A DNA stretch of 64,000 nucleotides from Acinetobacter schindleri CIP 107287 (lineage in GTDB: Bacteria > Pseudomonadota > Gammaproteobacteria > Pseudomonadales > Moraxellaceae): positions 1-64,000 of the forward strand of contig NZ_KB849576.1 of the NCBI RefSeq assembly GCF_000368625.1, written 5' to 3'. Positions within the stretch are counted from its first letter, which is position 1. Every line of letters starts with the position of its first letter. The notes under the pieces are model-generated. The model was given only the letters and a program-made list of their open reading frames with translations, was not told the DNA's origin and searched no databases. Of the stretch, positions 8,806-17,506 are shown piece by piece. The position numbers and the translations under genes are program-made.

Positions 8806-9334
8806 TCAATTTCCTTGTATTTCAAAATCAAATATCCATTTGATTTGCTTCACTCTTGCTGTATATGAAGTTTTAATACACAAAGATTAAAAAAATCTGT
8901 ATGTTTATTATTCATACAACCTTATATAAAAAAATGCAAGTTGAATATAGGCAGAGATTCATACTTAAGTCTTAAAGATTATAACAATATTCTTGTTGGT
9001 GGAAACGTGATTTTTAACCCATATTGAATGATGTATAGGAAAGTGAGAGAAAAATATTTAAAATAACTGACCAAAGAGACAGCGTGTAGCCAAGTTGAAA
9101 ATAGGGGAATTTAGTCATATTAAAACGCTTGAAAAGATTATAAATATATAAAATTACTAAGTTAAAATCTGTCATTTAGGTCAATTTAATTACTGGTATG
9201 AAACTTAAATGAATTTATGAAGTGACTAATTTGTCATTAGAATTTAATAGTTCATATTTTTATCTAAATCGATATAAGAATAAAATGACTATATAAAATA
9301 GATATAGTCATCTAAAAATGACGATGTGGTCAGA
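8806..9334. other. AT-rich spacer without genes
   Basis: About 530 bp, very AT-rich, no credible ORF, RNA gene or repeat. It must hold the promoter of the 8368-8805 ORF. At the right end the lrgB terminator hairpin is found. Confidence 0.6.
9285..9311 (-). terminator. lrgB terminator-like hairpin
   Basis: ATGACTATAT / ATATAGTCAT, a perfect 10-bp stem with 7-nt loop. Read on the minus strand it is followed by TTTTATTCTT and lies 24 nt after the lrgB stop. The stem is AT-rich, so termination may be partial. Confidence 0.6.
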
Positions 9335-10009
9335 TTAAAGATTCTGAAGATATAGAATAAAAGTCGGTAGCCAGAGGGCCGTAAAGACAGCATTCACTGC
9401 CATACCAAATGCTGCGTATCGACCTGCAACACTACCACGCTGCCAGGCTTGCGCTGTACCAATCGCATGGGCGGCAAGACCCAGTGCAAGACCAGAAGCA
9501 CGTTCGTCATTGATATGACGCAGAATGAGGGGGGAAAACGCAGCCCCAATGACACCAGACAGAATTACAATCAGAATCACCAGGCTAATTGGTGCATCCA
9601 GTAAAGTCGCAATATTAATCGCAATTGGGGTAGTAACTGCACGAGTGGCAAAGGCCATGATGTCACCGGCTGCCATATGTAACAGATAAGCGAGTCCCAT
9701 GGGCAGGGCAACTGCACTGATACTGGCGAAGATCAGAATGCCAATCACACCTTTTAATGGCAGGTCATCATAGCGCATCGCTGCCAGAGGAATTGCCAAG
9801 GCCACCGTAACATAACCTAAAAGACGGTTAAACAGGGGATTGGTGTCTTCTGTATAATGTTCATAAGGAACACCCAGTACAAACAGAATAGCCAGCACGA
9901 AGAACATGCCAAAGACAATGACCGGAATTTTAGGAATCACACGGTTACATGGTTTAGCCGCAAGATAGGCCACTAGCGTGATCAGGAAACCATAGAGTAC
10001 AGATAACAT
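9335..10009 (-). CDS. lrgB: LrgB-family membrane protein
   Basis: 224 residues, almost entirely hydrophobic with about 6-7 membrane helices. It matches the LrgB/CidB/YohK family (N-terminal LSVLYGFLITLVAYLAAKPC, conserved ATRAVTTPIAINIA and GLAAHAIGTAQAW). In Gram-positive bacteria LrgAB opposes holin-like CidAB; in Gram-negatives related pairs are linked to export of small organic acids and to envelope physiology. It follows lrgA by 9 bp on the same strand. The substrate here cannot be told from sequence. Confidence 0.88.
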   Translation of the reverse strand: MLSVLYGFLITLVAYLAAKPCNRVIPKIPVIVFGMFFVLAILFVLGVPYEHYTEDTNPLFNRLLGYVTVALAIPLAAMRYDDLPLKGVIGILIFASISAVALPMGLAYLLHMAAGDIMAFATRAVTTPIAINIATLLDAPISLVILIVILSGVIGAAFSPLILRHINDERASGLALGLAAHAIGTAQAWQRGSVAGRYAAFGMAVNAVFTALWLPTFILYLQNL

Positions 10010-10018
10010 AATGATCTC

Positions 10019-10390
10019 CTAAAGCCAGCGCTTGGCCATTTTTGCATAGACCCATAATGGAATGAGCGTACTAACAAACAGAATTAGCAGAAAGGCTGGA
10101 ATTTTATGCCCCATATGCACCAGCATCATCAATGAGCCGGCACTGACAGGTAAAAATGCAAAGGCACTTTCTTTCATAATCTTGTTATTGGTATCTACCA
10201 GTCGGGCAGGAATTTTGCTCCAGCGACGCCAGCTAAACAGGACGATGAGCAGGCTGATCAAACCGACCAGATTGCCTAATTCAGGGTGCTCTAGCTGGGT
10301 CATGATCCATACTGCTGCTTCCCGAAAGACAATAATTAGAAGCAGCGTGCCGATCCATGCTGGCCAATCTATATGCTTAATCCAGTTCAT
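10019..10390 (-). CDS. lrgA: LrgA/CidA-family holin-like protein
   Basis: 123 residues with four hydrophobic segments, the LrgA/CidA size and layout. Recognisable parts include the ELGNLVGLISLLIVLF helix, RLVDTNNKIMKESAFAFLPVSAG (matching the family's conserved loop before helix 3) and the basic C-terminus. The N-terminus carries a longer, Trp-rich first helix. It is the first gene of the lrgA-lrgB pair, lying 32 bp downstream of hflX on the same strand. Confidence 0.85.
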   Translation of the reverse strand: MNWIKHIDWPAWIGTLLLIIVFREAAVWIMTQLEHPELGNLVGLISLLIVLFSWRRWSKIPARLVDTNNKIMKESAFAFLPVSAGSLMMLVHMGHKIPAFLLILFVSTLIPLWVYAKMAKRWL

Positions 10391-10422
10391 TTTAGAGTCT
10401 ATTTAATTTGATTTATCGAGTT

Positions 10423-11763
10423 TTAGTCGATCTTACGCGGTATTTCAAATTCTTCAAGTGGCCGTTGAAACTGAACTGCTTGCTCACCCAAAATATCTTC
10501 TAGGGATAGATGTGCCTGGCGGATGATCTGTGCCAGTTTCTGTGGAGCAATACTGACCTGCAAATGCAGCTGACCTTGCTCGTCATAATGTTCGGACTGA
10601 ATCACGTTCAGATCATAAAGTTGATTACGCAGTTTGCCATGTGCAGGCTGTAACTTAAGTTCAAACTTTTGCAGTTCTCCCATCAACGCTTCATGTACCG
10701 CCTTACGTAGCAGGTCAATCCCTTCTCCAGTGTGAGCAGACACATACACCCGTTCTGGCTGATTAGGTTTGTGATAGATAATCTTGGCGTCTTCACCGCT
10801 TTGGTCAATTTTATTATAGACACGAAGTACTGGAACATTAGCCCCGATTTCCTTGAGCACACTTTCTACTGCATCAATTTGTTCCAGAATTTCCGGACTG
10901 CTGGAGTCAATCACGTGTAGCAACAGGGTGGCTTCTAAAGTTTCTTCCAAAGTCGCTTTAAAAGATTCCACCAGGGAGTGAGACAGGTTACGCACGAATC
11001 CTACCGTATCTGCCAGTACTACAGTGCCAATGCCTTCCCAGTCCAGACGGCGCAAGGTTGGATCCAGAGTGGCAAACAGCTGATCAGCTGCATAAACATC
11101 GCTATCTGCAAGAATATTAAACAGGGTAGATTTACCGGCATTGGTATAACCAACCAGAGAAATGGTAGGTACAGCAGCTTTCTGACGGGCTACACGACCT
11201 TGCATCCGGGTTTGACGGACTTTATCCAGTCGGGCTTTCAGTTGCCCCATCCGTACACGCAGCAAACGTCGGTCAGTTTCTAATAAAGTTTCACCAGGGC
11301 CACGTAAACCAATCCCCCCTTTCTGGCTATCCAGATTGCCACGACTACGAATCAGGCGAGAAGAAAGATGCTGTAACTGGGCCAGTTCGACCTGTAATTT
11401 ACCTTCATAAGTGCGAGCGCGCAGCGCGAAAATATCCAGAATGAGTTCTGTACGGTCCACCACCCGACATTTAACAACGCGTTCAAGGTTACGTGCCTGC
11501 GCAGGGGTCAGGGTATGATCAAAAATCACCAGATCAGCTTCAAGAGCTTCAACTTTTTCTGCAATTTCCTCAGCCTTGCCGGAGCCGATAAAATATTTAG
11601 GATCGGGTCTTAAACGCTGAGCATGCATATGCTCAAGAATTTCTGCCCCTGCTGAACTGGCCAACAGGTGAAATTCTTCTGCATCCAGATCCTCCAGCAT
11701 CTGCACGGTCACACTGACCAGAATGACACGATCTTTGGCACGATGCTGTTCAAAATATTCCAC
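10423..11763 (-). CDS. hflX: ribosome-splitting GTPase HflX
   Basis: 446 residues. HflX binds the 50S subunit and splits stalled ribosomes after stress. The N-terminal glycine-rich domain is present (SSRLIRSRGNLDSQKGGIGLRGPGETLLETDRR). The G domain has Walker A GYTNAGKST, DPTLRRL, DTVGF and NKID. The C-terminal domain after residue about 370 is longer than a minimal HflX and ends in basic-acidic LEEFEIPRKID. hfq, the usual partner gene, is not adjacent. Confidence 0.95.
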   Translation of the reverse strand: MEYFEQHRAKDRVILVSVTVQMLEDLDAEEFHLLASSAGAEILEHMHAQRLRPDPKYFIGSGKAEEIAEKVEALEADLVIFDHTLTPAQARNLERVVKCRVVDRTELILDIFALRARTYEGKLQVELAQLQHLSSRLIRSRGNLDSQKGGIGLRGPGETLLETDRRLLRVRMGQLKARLDKVRQTRMQGRVARQKAAVPTISLVGYTNAGKSTLFNILADSDVYAADQLFATLDPTLRRLDWEGIGTVVLADTVGFVRNLSHSLVESFKATLEETLEATLLLHVIDSSSPEILEQIDAVESVLKEIGANVPVLRVYNKIDQSGEDAKIIYHKPNQPERVYVSAHTGEGIDLLRKAVHEALMGELQKFELKLQPAHGKLRNQLYDLNVIQSEHYDEQGQLHLQVSIAPQKLAQIIRQAHLSLEDILGEQAVQFQRPLEEFEIPRKID

Positions 11764-11854
11764 TCAGTCCACACTCTACTTAAAAATTTTTTTAATAGAA
11801 TTCATTTTAGTGGAAAAAGACAGGGACAGGTAGCATTGCTCTGTGAGTTTTGGG

Positions 11855-11986
11855 TTAGAGTGCAGCAACAAAAAGTTGAGCCAGGCCGACTAAAACAGCC
11901 GCATAGAATGCGGTTGCCACAAAAATGTATTTCAGTGCTTGTGTGAGTTGAAGGGTTTCAACCGTAACCTTTGGATCTTGCTGCAT
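11855..11986 (-). CDS. small membrane protein (43 aa)
   Basis: Not a recognised family. ATG at 11986, stop at 11855; product begins MQQDPKVTVETLQLTQALKY and continues with a single hydrophobic segment (IFVATAFYAAVLVGLAQLFVAAL) to the end. Only a weak GAAG lies upstream. Codon use and the polar head plus single helix look like a genuine small tail-anchored protein. It sits between the divergent hflX and acyltransferase genes on the hflX strand. Confidence 0.55.
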   Translation of the reverse strand: MQQDPKVTVETLQLTQALKYIFVATAFYAAVLVGLAQLFVAAL

Positions 11987-12089
11987 GATAAAACTTCATA
12001 ATTTACTCATTCAATGGAAATATAATAATTCATCGTTTAATTGAATAAAAATTGCAAAATTTAATCCGTCTGAACGGTTTTTATAATCA

Positions 12090-13004
12090 ATGCATGTTCA
12101 GAATGAACAGTATAGAATGGTAAAGATACGTGAAGATGATGACCTGAATCGACCTGGAAATAGTGATCCTTGTATGCACTCGACTATAAATAATGAAACA
12201 TCTGAAATTCGTGGTTTAGCAAAATTTTTGCTCTATAGCAGAAAAATGGTTGCCTCTGTCGCAGCGGTGAGTGAAGGGTTCTATCTAGTTTACCGACACG
12301 GTTTATACAAGAATCCGAATAATCCACATAACACGCGATATGTGCAGTATTTCTGTCGTCAGCTATGCAAGGTATTTAATATTGAAGTGCAGGTACATGG
12401 CACTATTCCACGAGAACCCGCACTTTGGGTGAGTAATCATGTGTCCTGGCTGGATATTGCAGTACTCGGTTCTAGTGCACGGGTGTTTTTCCTAGCTAAA
12501 GCCGAGATTGAACAGTGGCCGCTGCTTGGCAAACTGGCGAAGGGCGGGGGAACTTTATTTATCAAGCGTGGGTCGGGAGATTCAGTCCGAATCCGTGAGC
12601 AGATTACCGGATTTTTAAAACAGGATATTCCAGTGCTGTTTTTCCCTGAAGCCACCACTTCAGATGGACGTGCAATCAAGAAGGTCCATGGCAGGATTCT
12701 GGGTGCAGCAATTGAAGCAAAGCGCCCGGTACAGATTTGTCTGATTTGTTATGTCAATCAGCAGGGGGAACTGGATACAGTTGCGCCTTTTATTGGTCAG
12801 GTCGGTTTCGCTGAGCATGTACGTAAAGTATTAGAGATGCCAAATGTCACGGCACATTTAATGGCATTACCGGGCATTTCTACAGAAGGTCATACGGTGG
12901 ATACGCTGACGCCGTTGGTGCAGGAAAAGATGAATGAAGGTCTGAAGTATTTACAGAATAAGGTCCTGAAAACACCCTTGGAAGTTACTGCATCAGTTTC
13001 ATAG
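12090..13004 (+). CDS. lysophospholipid acyltransferase (PlsC/LPLAT family)
   Basis: 304 residues. It should transfer an acyl chain to a lysophospholipid or similar acceptor at the inner membrane. The acceptor box is NHVSWLD (HX4D, residues about 115-121), followed by FLAKAEIEQWPLLGKLA, then FIKRG and the FFPEATTSDG block in place of FPEGT. There is one membrane-associated helix near residues 45-65. The start is uncertain: ATG 12090 has no ribosome binding site and follows TATAAT by 2 nt, so an internal ATG such as 12117 may be used. It could be a plsC paralogue or an OlsA-type acyltransferase. Confidence 0.85.
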   Translation: MHVQNEQYRMVKIREDDDLNRPGNSDPCMHSTINNETSEIRGLAKFLLYSRKMVASVAAVSEGFYLVYRHGLYKNPNNPHNTRYVQYFCRQLCKVFNIEVQVHGTIPREPALWVSNHVSWLDIAVLGSSARVFFLAKAEIEQWPLLGKLAKGGGTLFIKRGSGDSVRIREQITGFLKQDIPVLFFPEATTSDGRAIKKVHGRILGAAIEAKRPVQICLICYVNQQGELDTVAPFIGQVGFAEHVRKVLEMPNVTAHLMALPGISTEGHTVDTLTPLVQEKMNEGLKYLQNKVLKTPLEVTASVS

Positions 13005-13036
13005 GTAAAACAAACAGTATCATTTTCCAAAAAACT

Positions 13037-13067
13037 AAAATGAGCGCTTATTGGCGCTCATTTTTTT
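13037..13067. terminator. bidirectional terminator
   Basis: AAAATGAGCGC / GCGCTCATTTT with loop TTATTG and T-run, between the convergent acyltransferase and Nudix genes. Confidence 0.9.
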
Positions 13068-13094
13068 ATATTTAGCATTCAGTAGTTTATTGTT

Positions 13095-13643
13095 TTAACC
13101 GGTGTGATCCAGGCGTGAACCTAGGGTTTCGAGATGCATCGGGAAAACATTATTTTTACGGTCTTCAAAATAATGACGTAAGGTTCTTTCTACGCTCGGG
13201 AATGCCAGCTCTGCCCAAGGAATATCTACTTCGTCAAACAGGCGTGATTCAATGGTTTCTTCACCAGCGCCAAATTTGCCTTCCACCAGTTGAGTTTTAA
13301 ACAGCACATAAATCTGACCGATCCGTGGAATATTGTACATGCAGTACAGCTGTTCGATTTCCACTTCAGCTTCGGCTTCTTCACGGGTTTCACGTGCTGC
13401 GCCTTGTTCCATAGTTTCAAACAGTTCCATATAGCCGGCAGGTAAGGTCCACAGGCCATAACGGGGTTCAATCGCGCGCCGGCATAGCAGTACTTTGTCT
13501 TCCCAGACCACTAGGGAACCGCAAATAATCTTTGGATTAATATAATGAATAAAACCACAGGAGCTGCAGACATGACGAAGTTTTTGATCACCTAAAGGTA
13601 TTTTTTCAGTTGTCTTATGTCCACAGGCCGTACAAAAGTTCAT
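13095..13643 (-). CDS. Nudix hydrolase with N-terminal zinc ribbon
   Basis: 182 residues from ATG 13643 (MNFCTACGHKTTEK); in-frame ATG codons at 13649 and 13652 are alternatives and none has a good ribosome binding site. The N-terminus has CTACG and CSSCG, a four-cysteine zinc ribbon. The Nudix box is GYMELFETMEQGAARETREEAEAEV-like (G-x5-E-x7-REUxEExGU) near residues 70-95, with LCRRAIEPRYGLWTLPAG before it. It hydrolyses a nucleoside-diphosphate-linked substrate, identity unknown. It diverges from the second Nudix gene 124 bp away. Confidence 0.88.
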   Translation of the reverse strand: MNFCTACGHKTTEKIPLGDQKLRHVCSSCGFIHYINPKIICGSLVVWEDKVLLCRRAIEPRYGLWTLPAGYMELFETMEQGAARETREEAEAEVEIEQLYCMYNIPRIGQIYVLFKTQLVEGKFGAGEETIESRLFDEVDIPWAELAFPSVERTLRHYFEDRKNNVFPMHLETLGSRLDHTG

Positions 13644-13767
13644 ATTCATCATCAATGACAAAAAGTAGACTCAGGATAACTGAAAAATTGAAATTTGGCA
13701 TCAATTCTATCCTCAGGAATCAAAAATCAGCTATGATGAAATCATAATGAGAATGAGGAAGGCGTGG

Positions 13768-14382
13768 ATGGATGAACGCGATTTAACACACAGATTACAG
13801 CAACGTTTGCGCTTTTCCAGGCGGATTCAGCCAGCGCATGCTGCCGTGTTAATTGCGATTACGGATGAGTCGAATCCCAAGGTCTTACTCACCCGCCGTT
13901 CGGCTTATCTGTCCAATCATGCCGGTGAGGTTTCTTTTCCGGGTGGTAAGCGTGATCCGCAGGACACCAGCAATATCGTCGTAGCGCTACGCGAAGCCTA
14001 TGAGGAAACCGCACTAAATCCTTTTGATGTGCAGCTCATTGGTGATCTGCCCATGCAAAAGGCACGAAATGGCATGTTGGTAAAACCGATTGTTGGACTG
14101 ATTCCACCGAAAGTTCAGCTGGTTCCACAACCTACTGAAATTGACCGGATTTTCTTTGCCTCACTGCGGCATTTACTTGAAGCCAAACCCACACCTTATG
14201 AAGTACGCTTTGCCCAGCAGTCGTTATATTTCCCGAGTATGCGCGTGGAAAATGAAGTGGTCTGGGGACTGACTGCGCGTATGCTGATTTCTTTATTTCA
14301 GTATGGCCTCGACTATAAAAAAGACTGGCCATTCTTACTTAATTCACCAGCTTTTAAACGATCAAAATTCTTTCAGGACTGA
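13768..14382 (+). CDS. CoA pyrophosphatase (NudL-type Nudix)
   Basis: 204 residues from ATG 13768, chosen because AGGA lies 8 nt upstream; an in-frame ATG at 13747 has no such signal. It carries the UPF0035/CoA-Nudix signature LLTRRSAYLSNHAGEVSFPGG directly before the Nudix box KRDPQDTSNIVVALREAYEETAL. Relatives split CoA into 4'-phosphopantetheine and 3',5'-ADP. It is followed 15 bp later by the carbonic anhydrase gene, so the two are likely co-transcribed. Confidence 0.9.
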   Translation: MDERDLTHRLQQRLRFSRRIQPAHAAVLIAITDESNPKVLLTRRSAYLSNHAGEVSFPGGKRDPQDTSNIVVALREAYEETALNPFDVQLIGDLPMQKARNGMLVKPIVGLIPPKVQLVPQPTEIDRIFFASLRHLLEAKPTPYEVRFAQQSLYFPSMRVENEVVWGLTARMLISLFQYGLDYKKDWPFLLNSPAFKRSKFFQD

Positions 14383-14397
14383 AGAGGATATTCAGGC

Positions 14398-14928
14398 ATG
14401 TTGTATAAATTTCAGGGACATTCTCCAAAAGCGCTGCAACAACCATGGGATGGTTGGGTCGCACCCACAGCGACCGTGATTGGTCAGGTTGAATTGGGCA
14501 AACAGGTCAGTATCTGGTTTGGCGCCGTGGTGCGTGGTGATAACAGCAAAATCCATCTTGGAGACTATACCAATGTGCAGGAAAATGCCGTGCTGCATAC
14601 TGATGCGGGGATTGAAATGCATATTGGTGATTATGTGACGATTGGTCACCAAGCCATGCTGCATGGCTGTACCATTGGTGATAATAGCCTGATCGGGATT
14701 CAGGCTATAATTCTCAATAATGCCGTGATTGGTAAAAACTGTATCATTGGCGCGAATGCGCTGATTCCGGAAGGAAAAGTGATTCCGGACAATTCTGTGG
14801 TGATGGGATCGCCGGGCAAGGTGATAAAAACCCTAGATGAAGATACTGTACAAAAGCTGAAAATGAGCGCACTGCATTATGCCAACCATTTTCAGAAGTT
14901 CCAGCCACTGGAACAAGTTGAGCTTTAA
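14398..14928 (+). CDS. gamma-class carbonic anhydrase family protein
   Basis: 176 residues of left-handed beta-helix built from hexapeptide repeats (IGQVELGKQVSIWFGAVVRGD and onward). Three metal-ligand histidines are plausible: one in NVQENAVLHTD and two in GDYVTIGHQAMLHGCTIG. It is of the YrdA/PaaY type, some of which hydrate CO2 and some of which act as thioesterases. AGAGGA precedes the start. Confidence 0.92.
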   Translation: MLYKFQGHSPKALQQPWDGWVAPTATVIGQVELGKQVSIWFGAVVRGDNSKIHLGDYTNVQENAVLHTDAGIEMHIGDYVTIGHQAMLHGCTIGDNSLIGIQAIILNNAVIGKNCIIGANALIPEGKVIPDNSVVMGSPGKVIKTLDEDTVQKLKMSALHYANHFQKFQPLEQVEL

Positions 14929-14952
14929 GCAACTCATCTACCTGTATTTATT

Positions 14953-14977
14953 AACCTGGCGATGGCCAGGTTTTTTT
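14953..14977 (+). terminator. terminator before tsaB
   Basis: AACCTGGC / GCCAGGTT with loop GATG and seven T. It separates the Nudix-carbonic anhydrase unit from tsaB. Confidence 0.85.
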
Positions 14978-15063
14978 GTATCTGTTTCGGGAAAATCTCG
15001 CGTAGCGGATATGAGTGGAGTATCATATCCGCGTTTTTTATATTCTCTGAATTAAGGTTGTGC

Positions 15064-15729
15064 ATGAAAGTGCTGGCATTGGAAACTGCCAATGAGCAGT
15101 GTTCCGTTTCTGTGATTGATGACACTCAAGAATTATTTTTCCAACTTGATGCGCGCGCAAAGGCACAAACGCAAACAATTCTCCCAATGATCGAGCAGGC
15201 TCTAAAAGATTTAAGCCTGGCGGTTTCTGATTTGACGGCGATTGCATTTAGTCGTGGACCGGGTTCATTTAGCGGTGTGCGTATTAATGCCGCGGTAACA
15301 CAAGCTTTGGCCTGGTCGAATGACCTGCCAGTGGTACCCGTTTCGACCTTACAGGCCTTGGCACAAGCGGCATACCGTTTGCATGGTCTGACCGAAGTGA
15401 CCGCGGTACTCGATGCGCGTATGAATGAAGTTTATATCGCCAGCTATCAGCTGGATGCTCAAGGCATCATGCAGCCAGTAGATGAAGAACAGTTGCTTGG
15501 TTATGAACAGGGTAGTGCCACAGTAAAATTTGTTGTAGTCGGCTCAGGCGCTCATCTGGTTCAATCAGAAGAGACTGAATACAAGAATGTTACTGCGACT
15601 GCACAGGATATTGCCACGATAGCGCGTGTGGCAGCAGCATCAGAAAACTGGGTTAGTGCTGAATTGGCACTGCCGGTCTATTTACGCGATAACGCATGGA
15701 AAAAAATTCCAGAACAAGGCAAAGCATAA
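15064..15729 (+). CDS. tsaB: tRNA threonylcarbamoyladenosine complex dimerization subunit TsaB
   Basis: 221 residues from ATG 15064 (MKVLALETANEQCSVSVID); the frame is open upstream but the family start and AAGG 8 nt before it decide. TsaB is a degenerate ASKHA-fold partner of TsaD that with TsaE makes t6A37 on tRNAs reading ANN codons. Motifs: ETANEQCSV, FSRGPGSFSGVRI, and VLDARMNEVY. It is followed 16 bp later by uppP. Confidence 0.95.
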   Translation: MKVLALETANEQCSVSVIDDTQELFFQLDARAKAQTQTILPMIEQALKDLSLAVSDLTAIAFSRGPGSFSGVRINAAVTQALAWSNDLPVVPVSTLQALAQAAYRLHGLTEVTAVLDARMNEVYIASYQLDAQGIMQPVDEEQLLGYEQGSATVKFVVVGSGAHLVQSEETEYKNVTATAQDIATIARVAAASENWVSAELALPVYLRDNAWKKIPEQGKA

Positions 15730-15745
15730 TTAATCAGGATTAAGC

Positions 15746-16570
15746 ATGGATCTATTACTGCTGCTGAAAGCGGCAATCATGGGTATTGTTGAGGGTATTA
15801 CTGAGTTCTTACCGATTTCTAGTACAGGGCACTTGATTCTGGCTTCAGAATTAATGAATTTCTGGACCAAGGAAAAGAGTGATGTTTTCGTGATTGCCAT
15901 CCAGATGGGGGCAATCGCAGCAGTGATTTATGAATACTGGACACGTCTGTGGGGAGCCGCCACCGGGATTGTCAGTGGTGAGCCACAAGGACGCCGTCTC
16001 GGTATTGGTCTGATTCTGGCTTCGATTCCAATTATACTTATCGGGCTGACTTTTGGTCAGACTGTAAAAGAATTGTTATTCAACAATATTGCAATTGCGA
16101 TTGGCTTGATTGTCGGTGGTCTGATCATTATCTGGATTGAAAAGAATCCACCTCAAGTCCGTGCCCAAGAAGTTGAAGACCTGACCATTAAAGATGCTAT
16201 CTGGATTGGTCTGATTCAGGTTTTATCGCTGATTCCAGGTACTTCACGTTCTGGTGCTACCATTATCGGGGCGATGTTCCTGGGAGTATCACGTAAGGCA
16301 GCGACTGAGTTTTCCTTCTTTCTGGGTATCCCGGTAATTGTCGGTGCAGGCCTGTTAGACTTATACCAGAGCTATGACGTGTTTAGTGGGACTCAGGACT
16401 GGGTGGTACTTACTGTTGGTCTTTTAGTGTCCTTTATTTCAGCATTGTTATTGATCCGTGCGTTAGTCGCTTATGTCGCGAAGCGTGATTTCATGATTTT
16501 TGCCTGGTACCGTATTGTATCGGGACTGCTCATTTTATTGTTTGCATACACAGGCTGGACATTATGGTAA
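15746..16570 (+). CDS. uppP: undecaprenyl-diphosphatase
   Basis: 274 residues, polytopic, inner membrane. It recycles undecaprenyl diphosphate to the monophosphate for peptidoglycan and O-antigen synthesis; its overexpression gives bacitracin resistance in related bacteria. The catalytic segments are intact: [21 protein letters not shown] near residues 14-36 and the [10 protein letters not shown] loop near residues 166-177. Its stop overlaps the rsmJ start by 7 bp. Confidence 0.96.
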   Translation: MDLLLLLKAAIMGIVEGITEFLPISSTGHLILASELMNFWTKEKSDVFVIAIQMGAIAAVIYEYWTRLWGAATGIVSGEPQGRRLGIGLILASIPIILIGLTFGQTVKELLFNNIAIAIGLIVGGLIIIWIEKNPPQVRAQEVEDLTIKDAIWIGLIQVLSLIPGTSRSGATIIGAMFLGVSRKAATEFSFFLGIPVIVGAGLLDLYQSYDVFSGTQDWVVLTVGLLVSFISALLLIRALVAYVAKRDFMIFAWYRIVSGLLILLFAYTGWTLW

Positions 16571-17385
16571 GCGAGATTCGCTTATACACTGAAACTGCAT
16601 ATATCGAGAAAGCACAGCACTTTGAGGCTGTGCTTTCTTCTCGTGGTGTACAGGTTCAGATTGAGACCGTAGAAAAACTCAATGCGCGTTTCTTTCGCCT
16701 GAATCCCGAACTGGCACTGTGTGTTGATGCGGACGGTTTATGGCTATCTGCCAATGGCATGAAAATGCAACCGGACTGGAAAGCGGAAGTGGGGCGTTTA
16801 AAACGTGCTTCACTGAAGTCGGAAATGATTGCACGTGCTTGCAACTTGGGTGAAAAGCCGACCCTAATTGATGCGACTGCCGGTCTTGGTCATGACAGCC
16901 TGTTGATGGCACATCTTGGTGCGCATGTCACTCTGGTCGAACGTCATCCGATTCTGTTTACCTTGCTGGAAGATACCCATACGCGTGCGCAGAATGATGC
17001 TTTCCTGAATCCGGTTGTATCGCGTATTCATCTGGTCTTCTCTGATTCTGCTGACTATTTAATCCAGCAGGCAGCAGAAAACGCCGTGGTGGATGTCGTT
17101 TATCTGGATCCGATGTTCCCGCAGCGTGACCAGAATCAGCAGGCACCCAAGAAACAGGCACAGGTGAAAAAACAGATGCAGCTATTGCATATGCTCTTGC
17201 CTGAAGATGGTGAAATGGACCTTGGCGATAACCTGCTAGAACTGGCACAGAAAATTGCTAAACGGGTGGTGGTGAAACGTCCACGTCTTGCCGTTTTTCT
17301 GGCTGATAAAGCACCCGATCATCAATGGCAAGGGGATGCTTGTCGCTTTGATGCGTATTTTCAGCATGATCTTGTAGCTGAATAA
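16564..17385 (+). CDS. rsmJ: 16S rRNA m2G1516 methyltransferase RsmJ
   Basis: 273 residues. It methylates guanine at E. coli position 1516 of 16S rRNA. Visible blocks: [21 protein letters not shown] as SAM motif I (here [11 protein letters not shown] near residue 101), [14 protein letters not shown], and the [11 protein letters not shown] catalytic segment near residue 181, followed by [11 protein letters not shown]. The N-terminus is a short accessory domain. It is translationally coupled to uppP by overlap. Confidence 0.95.
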   Translation: MVSEIRLYTETAYIEKAQHFEAVLSSRGVQVQIETVEKLNARFFRLNPELALCVDADGLWLSANGMKMQPDWKAEVGRLKRASLKSEMIARACNLGEKPTLIDATAGLGHDSLLMAHLGAHVTLVERHPILFTLLEDTHTRAQNDAFLNPVVSRIHLVFSDSADYLIQQAAENAVVDVVYLDPMFPQRDQNQQAPKKQAQVKKQMQLLHMLLPEDGEMDLGDNLLELAQKIAKRVVVKRPRLAVFLADKAPDHQWQGDACRFDAYFQHDLVAE

Positions 17386-17506
17386 GATAATTGCTTCAAA
17401 ATTCGCCAAGGATTTGTTATATAGTTAAAAATAGCATTGATAAAAGTCCTATCAAGCATAAACTTATTCTGCGAATTAGCGAGCCACTTGATCTCCCCGA
17501 AATCCT

